A stretch of DNA of 49,798 nucleotides from QHWK01 sp035315685. Lineage in GTDB: Bacteria; Acidobacteriota; Vicinamibacteria; Vicinamibacterales; CAVVIG01. Numbering within the stretch: the stretch's first letter is position 1; the number at the start of each line of letters is the position of its first letter. The stretch spans positions 1 to 49,798 of the forward strand of contig DATFXR010000455.1 of assembly GCA_035315685.1 (NCBI GenBank). The letters are read 5' to 3'. Positions 44,946-49,798 of the stretch are shown here, piece after piece. Made by a program: the position numbers and the translations under genes. A model generated the notes under the pieces. It was not told where the DNA came from, ran no database searches, and worked only from the letters and a program-made list of their open reading frames with translations.

Positions 44946-46202
44946 ATGGCCACCAGTCTCTTCACACCTGTCCTCAACGATCGCACGCGCGCGCCGTACT
45001 TCTTCAACGGACGTCTCCTCACCGGCGAGGCGATGACCGATGAGCAGCGCGCGCAGCACGCCGCGCACGAGCTCCTGGCGCAGGGTCTTGGCGACGGTGT
45101 GGCGCATGGCCTGCAGGTGAGCGTCTCGACTGCACTGAACACGGTCGACAGGCCAGTGGTCACGGTGAAGTGTGGCGCCGCCATCAGCCGTCATGGAGAT
45201 CTGCTGCTCCTCGCAGCGGATACGGACGTCGAGCTCGTGCGTCCCGCGCACCAGGCGGCGGCCCCGCAGAAGATCTTCGACGCGTGCAAGCCGCCGCAGC
45301 AGGGGACCTACGTTGCGGACGCGGGCGTGTACCTGCTGACCATTGCCCCCATCGGTGTCGGCAACGGCCTCGCCCCTGTCAGCGGGCTCGGTGGCGGGAA
45401 CAGCTGCAACGTTAAGTACCGCGTGGATGCCGTGCAGTTCCGCCTCATAGAGCTGCCGGTCGCGCGGGAGATCGTCGCCGACACCACTCGCGCCAGGAAT
45501 CGCATCGCGTACGCCTGTTTCGGCGTCGACAACGTCGCGACCTTCGTCCGCGATCCGTTCGGTCCAACGCATCGGCCGCACACGCTTCTCGACGACGTCC
45601 GGGCGACCGGCCAGCTCACCGATTGTGACGTGCCTCTGGCGTTGATGTATTGGACCGCCACCGGCGGCGTCCAGTTCATCGACATGTGGTCGGTACGGCG
45701 CCGCCTCCGCTCACGCGTCCGTGACGACGCATCACTCTTGCCGGATCCGCACCTGACCGCCATCGGCGAGCCGATGATGCGCCAGTTCAATGAGCAGGTG
45801 TATTCGATGCGGACTGCCGGTCCGTTGTCCGCGCGCGCCGGCGACGCATTCCGTTGGCTGCCGCCGGCGGGGCTGCTGCCCCTGGGGGGAATGCCCGGCA
45901 GCGTTGGGTTCTTGGCCTCGACCTTCTTTACAGGCTTCACGACGCGTGGCCCTCTGTTCATCGAAGGCGCACAGCTGCCGGCGCTCCTGCGCCTTGCGTC
46001 GTCGTTTCCGCCCATCGAGGTCGGCGATGCCGAGCTGGTGTGGCTGTATGAGATTCGTGAGAACCGTCAACCTGCGGCAAGCCTTCCGGCTGCCCAGCCG
46101 TACCTGGTGTTCACGCTCGGCCGGGTTCCGTGTCAGCTCGTCCCGCGGTTCGACGTCTCACACTGGGATTACAGCAACTATGCGCTCGACTGCGAGCTTT
46201 AA
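44946..46202 (+). CDS. Unknown baseplate/fibre-associated protein B (418 aa)
   Basis: Starts with PYFFNGRLLTGEAMTDEQRA, then HELLAQGLGDGVAHGLQVSV, the stronger form of the motif in the preceding gene. It then has a strand-rich region with VTVKCGAAISRHGDLLLLAA, which resembles the base of phage receptor-binding proteins (a generic G--I---G). The C-terminal half (WTATGGVQFIDMWSVRRRLR, RFDVSHWDYSNYALDCEL) is unrecognised. Protein A and protein B are probably old paralogues at their N-termini. GGAGG precedes the ATG. The gap to the next gene is 12 bp. Confidence 0.6.
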   Translation: MATSLFTPVLNDRTRAPYFFNGRLLTGEAMTDEQRAQHAAHELLAQGLGDGVAHGLQVSVSTALNTVDRPVVTVKCGAAISRHGDLLLLAADTDVELVRPAHQAAAPQKIFDACKPPQQGTYVADAGVYLLTIAPIGVGNGLAPVSGLGGGNSCNVKYRVDAVQFRLIELPVAREIVADTTRARNRIAYACFGVDNVATFVRDPFGPTHRPHTLLDDVRATGQLTDCDVPLALMYWTATGGVQFIDMWSVRRRLRSRVRDDASLLPDPHLTAIGEPMMRQFNEQVYSMRTAGPLSARAGDAFRWLPPAGLLPLGGMPGSVGFLASTFFTGFTTRGPLFIEGAQLPALLRLASSFPPIEVGDAELVWLYEIRENRQPAASLPAAQPYLVFTLGRVPCQLVPRFDVSHWDYSNYALDCEL

Positions 46203-46214
46203 CAGGAGACGAGA

Positions 46215-47486
46215 ATGGCGATCACCATCCAGCCACCGAATCCCGGGGATCTGATCCGCAGCAACTACATGAAGCAGCTGATCGATCAGCTCGTGGGGCT
46301 TGACGCGAGGATCACCTCGCTCGAGAGCGTCGTTCCCGGCGCCGGCGGCAAGCTTTCCATCTTGCAGATGGACCCGACTGACGTGACGCTCGGCCAGGAG
46401 CTCCGCATCTACGGAGTGAACTTCGGGGTGCCCGCGGAGAACACCGTCACGTTTGATGCCGCGAATCCGACGAACCAGTTCAAGCCGGGCAGCAGTGGCG
46501 GGCTGCTCATCCTCGACGTTCCCCTTACCTTATCGCTCGTGAGCGACGCTCAGACGGTGACGGTCGCCGTCAGCAGCGCGCGCGGCTACGATTTCCGTCA
46601 GATCACCATCCGCAAGCCGCAGGCCACTCTGCCGAGCGGCACGCTGGCCGTCGGGCTGACGCCGCCTGCAGGCGTGATCAACGCCGGGTCGAGCGTCGTG
46701 TTCGCTGTGACCATCGACGCCCGGTCGACGCTCGACGAGGTGTTCAACCTGACGCCCGTGGTGCCGGCGGTGGCGGTCGGTCAGACGCCATGGCAGGCGG
46801 TCATGGTGACCGACGCGAGCGGCACGACGCAGCTGCCGCAGCTCGCGGGGGGACCGACGCCTCCCCCGTGGCAGATGCGCATCCCGAAGCCGGCGCCCGG
46901 GACGATCTCGACCATCGTGCCGGCGTTCGTGAGGGTAACGATCCCCGCGAACACGGCCGTCGCCCAGCCGTTCGTCCGGCTGGAGGTGCAGTCCTCGCGC
47001 AATCCCGGAGGGTTCTCTGGCGGGAGCTCGGGGGACTTCAAGTTCACCCTCGGGCAATCCGCTCCAGCGAACCAGACGATCAAGTTTGGCGCGTTCACCG
47101 CGACAAGCGGCAGCGTGGCGGCGAACGTTGCCTCGTTCAGCGTCCCAACGAACCCGGGTTCCCGTCTCAACTACGTCGTGCCGACGCTCAAGGCGGGGAA
47201 TTACCAGATCAGCCTCTCATTCGACGCGAACTCGAACGGGTGGGGGGCTTCGTTCGCCTCGTTCAGCGCGGGTCAAGCGCAGCTCCTGAAGTCGTTCACG
47301 CTGAACGCCGACGGCGACGAGCCTGGCGAGCAGATTTTCATCAGCGGCGCTGCCCCGACGGGGGCCGCCAACCTCAACATCACGGTCCTTACGCCGGCGC
47401 CCAACCCGCTGCGCCAGCCGACGGCCGACGACCTGAAGAACGCGACCGCGTACGGCGTGTTCACGATGACCCTCAGTAAGGCCTGA
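46215..47486 (+). CDS. Candidate tail fibre protein with IPT/TIG-like domain (423 aa)
   Basis: Residues 1-45 hold a short helix of coiled-coil type (YMKQLIDQLVGLDARITSLE) like the trimerising stem of fibres. SILQMDPTDVTLGQELRIYG and VNFGVPAENTVTFDA form an IPT/TIG-like Ig domain start. Two or three further beta-sandwich units follow (LTPPAGVINAGSSVVFAVTI, GSRLNYVVPTLKAGNYQISL). No signal peptide. The position after the wedge genes is where fibre or receptor-binding genes lie in eCIS clusters (compare Afp13), although this protein lacks adenovirus-like shaft repeats. AGGAG lies just before the ATG. The fibre assignment is a moderate inference. Confidence 0.55.
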   Translation: MAITIQPPNPGDLIRSNYMKQLIDQLVGLDARITSLESVVPGAGGKLSILQMDPTDVTLGQELRIYGVNFGVPAENTVTFDAANPTNQFKPGSSGGLLILDVPLTLSLVSDAQTVTVAVSSARGYDFRQITIRKPQATLPSGTLAVGLTPPAGVINAGSSVVFAVTIDARSTLDEVFNLTPVVPAVAVGQTPWQAVMVTDASGTTQLPQLAGGPTPPPWQMRIPKPAPGTISTIVPAFVRVTIPANTAVAQPFVRLEVQSSRNPGGFSGGSSGDFKFTLGQSAPANQTIKFGAFTATSGSVAANVASFSVPTNPGSRLNYVVPTLKAGNYQISLSFDANSNGWGASFASFSAGQAQLLKSFTLNADGDEPGEQIFISGAAPTGAANLNITVLTPAPNPLRQPTADDLKNATAYGVFTMTLSKA

Positions 47487-47510
47487 CGTGAGGCCTGCGA
47501 AGGAGAACCG

Positions 47511-49508
47511 ATGTCACGGATGAAGAGAGGATACGTCGCAGCACTCGCGTGCGGTGCCCTGACGGTCGGCTACCGCGTCGTGGCGGCCCTCCCGAACGAC
47601 AATTACGTCCTGTGCTACAGCCCGGCGTTCGCGGGGTGGCGCAACTTCCTCGAACCGTGCATCGACGGTGTCATCGAGGGGGCAAATGCGTCCAACTGCC
47701 CGAACGACAACGAAGGCAACCCGACGGCGGGGAAGCCGGAGGAGGGTTGGGCGCCCTCGTTCCGCTATGTCTTCAATCGAGGCGTCGTGGACAGCAACAA
47801 CCAACCCGTGAACGACGTTGTGCTGCTCGCGCTCGCGCAGGGCGATGCCAACGCTGGGACGCTCCACCTCGACCTCGGTGTCCAGGTGAAGAACGACAAG
47901 ACGTTCGACAACGAGGATCTCGTCGTGTTCGTGTTCCAGTTCAACAACAACCGATTTGGCGCTATTACCATCAACCCGATTTCACGCAACGGCGGGGCGG
48001 TTCTTCCGCCGCAGTCGACTCTCGTCGGTTACTACACGGCGTCCACTGTCGGGGCCGACGGGAGGCCAGTGTGGGGCGGGAAGATCTCCGCTCCAAACTT
48101 CATCACGTATGCCGCGACGTCGTCCGGCGACACGGCTTGTCTCAACGGCACTCTCGGTAACTGCAACTGGAATGTCGAGGTGCGCGTCAATCTCGATCCC
48201 AACTCGACCAACTCTGGCAGCAGCAACATGCCGCTGCCGATCCGCACGTACTTTGCCGTTTCGCGCGTGTACCACATTGGGAACTCCATCTCGGACAATG
48301 CGACCGAGGAGTTCGCCTGGCCGCCGACCAACCCGAACAGCGTCGAGCAGCTGCTGTACGACAACGTGACGAACGCCCCGCCGCCGGAGGACTGGGGCCC
48401 GGCCGTTGTGAACACCACGGCTGGTTGCAAGGGCATCTTCTTTGGTCCCCAGGACATCATCGTCCCGGCGCTGCAGGTGAATGTCCAGTCGCAGCTTCAG
48501 GTGAACGTCCATAGCAGCGCCATCGACGGTGCGACGGGGAACCCAATGTCCGTGGACGTCCAAGCGCAGTTCCTCCACGCGCCGTTCGGAAGCGCCGCGT
48601 TTGGCACCTTTCAGCAGGCGGGGTTGCCGAGCTCGGTGACGACGGTACCTGGAGGGAGTGCGGGAACGCCGGTAACTACGTTCTTCACGCCCTCCCAGGC
48701 GAGCCCACACGAGTGCATTTTGGTCACGCTGTCGTCTACCACAGCCGGGGCGACGTTCATCAACTCCGGCGAGTTCGTGAACACCGCGATCGCGGCGAAT
48801 CCGGTCGGCACGATCCAGCCACGCATCTCGATGGTCGGCGTTCCGCCGCGCGCCGACGGATCGCCCACGCAGCGTGTCGTCGTGGGGACGCAGTCGCGTA
48901 TGCAGTACGCGTACGCCGACGGTGGCCTGGCCGAGATTCCGGCGGCGACGCTTACCGCGCAGCTCAACTGGATCTTCCACGTGGACCGCGATACCGGCCG
49001 GAAGATCACGATCGTGGGCACGACCATGCCCGTCCTCGATCCGCTTCCGAGCTACGGAACCACGTTCCAGCACCCGCTGACGGCTGATTTCCAGACCGCG
49101 TTCGAGCAGCGGCACCAGCAGGTCTTCGAGCCGCTGTGCCGCCGCTACGAGGTGGCCGCCGCGACGACTACGACCTGCATCACGGAGCTGAAGGCGCGCA
49201 TGCAGAAGGACCCAATGGTCGCGCGAACGGTGAACGCCGTCCTCGCGAACGACGGCGAACGGCCCGATCTGAGAGACTTCGGCGCCGAGGTTAAGGGGCT
49301 CAATCCCGTCCCGAATACCGCCGGGGCGCTCTACACGGCTGACATCCCCAACGGAGGCCAACTCGTCGTCTCGACGAGTGCGAACTACCAGTTGGGAGGA
49401 AAGTGTCTGGGGTGCTTCTGCTGGTTCCAGTCGAACGCCACGGCGTTGATCGTCACCGTACTGCTGCTGGCCGTCATCGGCCTCATCGTGTACTGGCGGC
49501 GGCGATGA
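47511..49508 (+). CDS. Secreted surface protein with C-terminal Cys - transmembrane - Arg tail (665 aa)
   Basis: N-terminal signal sequence KRGYVAALACGALTVGYRVV, then a ~600-residue extracellular-looking beta-rich part (VLLALAQGDANAGTLHLDLG, LQVNVQSQLQVNVHSSAIDG). The C-terminus has a tripartite tail: a Cys cluster (KCLGCFCWF), a hydrophobic helix (ATALIVTVLLLAVIGLIVYW) and RRR. This layout resembles CTERM-type sorting signals, where a protease or transferase processes the motif, or a simple tail anchor. The protein is encoded at the end of the injection-system cluster and overlaps the start of an Lgt-like gene by 4 bases (ATGA). It may be a surface or envelope partner of the particle. GAAGGAG precedes the ATG. 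Confidence 0.65.
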   Translation: MSRMKRGYVAALACGALTVGYRVVAALPNDNYVLCYSPAFAGWRNFLEPCIDGVIEGANASNCPNDNEGNPTAGKPEEGWAPSFRYVFNRGVVDSNNQPVNDVVLLALAQGDANAGTLHLDLGVQVKNDKTFDNEDLVVFVFQFNNNRFGAITINPISRNGGAVLPPQSTLVGYYTASTVGADGRPVWGGKISAPNFITYAATSSGDTACLNGTLGNCNWNVEVRVNLDPNSTNSGSSNMPLPIRTYFAVSRVYHIGNSISDNATEEFAWPPTNPNSVEQLLYDNVTNAPPPEDWGPAVVNTTAGCKGIFFGPQDIIVPALQVNVQSQLQVNVHSSAIDGATGNPMSVDVQAQFLHAPFGSAAFGTFQQAGLPSSVTTVPGGSAGTPVTTFFTPSQASPHECILVTLSSTTAGATFINSGEFVNTAIAANPVGTIQPRISMVGVPPRADGSPTQRVVVGTQSRMQYAYADGGLAEIPAATLTAQLNWIFHVDRDTGRKITIVGTTMPVLDPLPSYGTTFQHPLTADFQTAFEQRHQQVFEPLCRRYEVAAATTTTCITELKARMQKDPMVARTVNAVLANDGERPDLRDFGAEVKGLNPVPNTAGALYTADIPNGGQLVVSTSANYQLGGKCLGCFCWFQSNATALIVTVLLLAVIGLIVYWRRR

Positions 49509-49798
49509 TCGAGCGCTGGCTGACGGCCGTCGTCGCCCTCGGCCACGGGACAGGCCCGGCCGAGCTGTGGGGAGCGAGTCTCGTCGGAGCGGTCGCGTAC
49601 GCGGTGCGCTCGGCGCGCAGAGCGGGGCTCGACCCGCGCCGGGCGTACTGGGGGGCCATAATCGCGCTCGCGTTCGGCCTTGTCGGCGGCCGTCTCCTCG
49701 GGTTGGTCGTGTACGGTGTTGGCCAGCCGCTGTCGTGGCGTGAGATCGTCGTCGGCGGTCAGAGCTGGTACGGCGGCCTCCTCGCTGGCACGCTCGCC
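49505..49798 (+). CDS. Lgt-like (prolipoprotein diacylglyceryl transferase family) membrane protein, 3' end outside the window
   Basis: Begins at an ATG overlapping the upstream TGA and stays open for 98 codons to the window end. AIIALAFGLVGGRLLGLVVY matches the GGR signature of Lgt, and VGGQSWYGGLLAGTLA matches the following G-x-S-[FW]-[HY]-GG-[LF]-[LI]-G segment. Escherichia coli Lgt has His (H103) where this protein has Tyr, as some divergent homologues do. The rest, including the Arg/Asn signature, lies beyond the window. True Lgt moves diacylglycerol from phosphatidylglycerol to the Cys of lipoproteins at the inner membrane. A divergent copy coupled to a gene whose product carries a C-terminal Cys tail hints at a dedicated pair, but this is speculation. 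Confidence 0.6.
   Translation, partial: MIERWLTAVVALGHGTGPAELWGASLVGAVAYAVRSARRAGLDPRRAYWGAIIALAFGLVGGRLLGLVVYGVGQPLSWREIVVGGQSWYGGLLAGTLA

Noticed and set aside
1..49798. CRISPR arrays, tRNA or rRNA genes, intact insertion sequences
   Set aside because: No regularly spaced direct repeats, cloverleaf-like segments or rRNA-like blocks were noticed in reading, and all transposase sequence is fragmentary.

Overview
The window is about 50 kb of GC-rich bacterial DNA (roughly 63-65% G+C by eye). An outer-membrane Omp85 barrel shows a Gram-negative envelope. The mix of GC content, DUF4062/TPR NTPases, decayed transposases and a long injection-system operon would suit an Acidobacteriota (Vicinamibacteria-like) or similar soil bacterium. 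That assignment is a guess, because no rRNA or core marker gene is present.

Layout. (1) 1-5635: the 3' part of a P-loop/TPR NTPase gene, convergent with a large four-helix membrane protein of unknown function. (2) 5636-10189: a gene-poor, decayed stretch. It holds three transposase fragments, two of them the N- and C-terminal ends of one transposase family in inverted arrangement with the catalytic core missing. It also holds a DUF4062-type gene broken by frameshifts. (3) 10190-19178, all plus strand: a DUF1304 membrane protein, a truncated hydrolase, an N-acetylmuramidase with a peptidoglycan-binding domain, a secreted protein, an Omp85-type outer-membrane barrel whose periplasmic half resembles that secreted protein, a beta-rich protein of unknown function, and a TIR-transmembrane-WD40 protein. 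(4) 19343-22780, minus strand: a secreted ricin-type lectin, a small membrane protein, a clan GH-A-like glycosidase-fold protein and a decayed peptidoglycan amidase gene. (5) 23010-26091, plus strand: a repeat beta-propeller protein of PLL-lectin type and an NtrC-family sigma-54 activator. (6) 26260-49798, plus strand: 20 genes packed with 0-31 bp gaps or short overlaps, which together form a contractile injection system (eCIS/tCIS type, a phage-tail-like nanomachine).

The injection-system operon encodes, in order: DUF3467 protein, DUF4255/Pvc16-type terminator, an unknown structural protein, sheath 1, tube 1, sheath 2 (with a fibronectin-III-like insertion), tube 2, the Afp7-like LysM tube/baseplate protein, a 58-residue DUF5908-like protein, a gpD-like hub, a gpV/VgrG-like spike, a 614-residue protein with a C-terminal membrane-type segment, the gp25 wedge, the gpJ wedge, a gpI wedge fused to an N-terminal propeller-like region, two related proteins of unknown role, an IPT/TIG-like fibre candidate, a secreted protein with a C-terminal Cys/transmembrane/Arg tail, and the start of an Lgt-like membrane enzyme that runs off the window. 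No AAA+ ATPase of the Afp15 type, tape-measure protein or PAAR tip is seen; they may lie downstream.

The likely control region lies between the activator gene and the operon. A perfect 9-bp inverted repeat and a second dyad share the core TGTnACA, and a sigma-54-like -24/-12 element follows 67-140 bp downstream. This suggests that the adjacent activator switches on the whole injection-system operon. Wall hydrolases, lectins and TIR/WD40 proteins upstream are plausible partners or cargo, but nothing in the sequence proves this.
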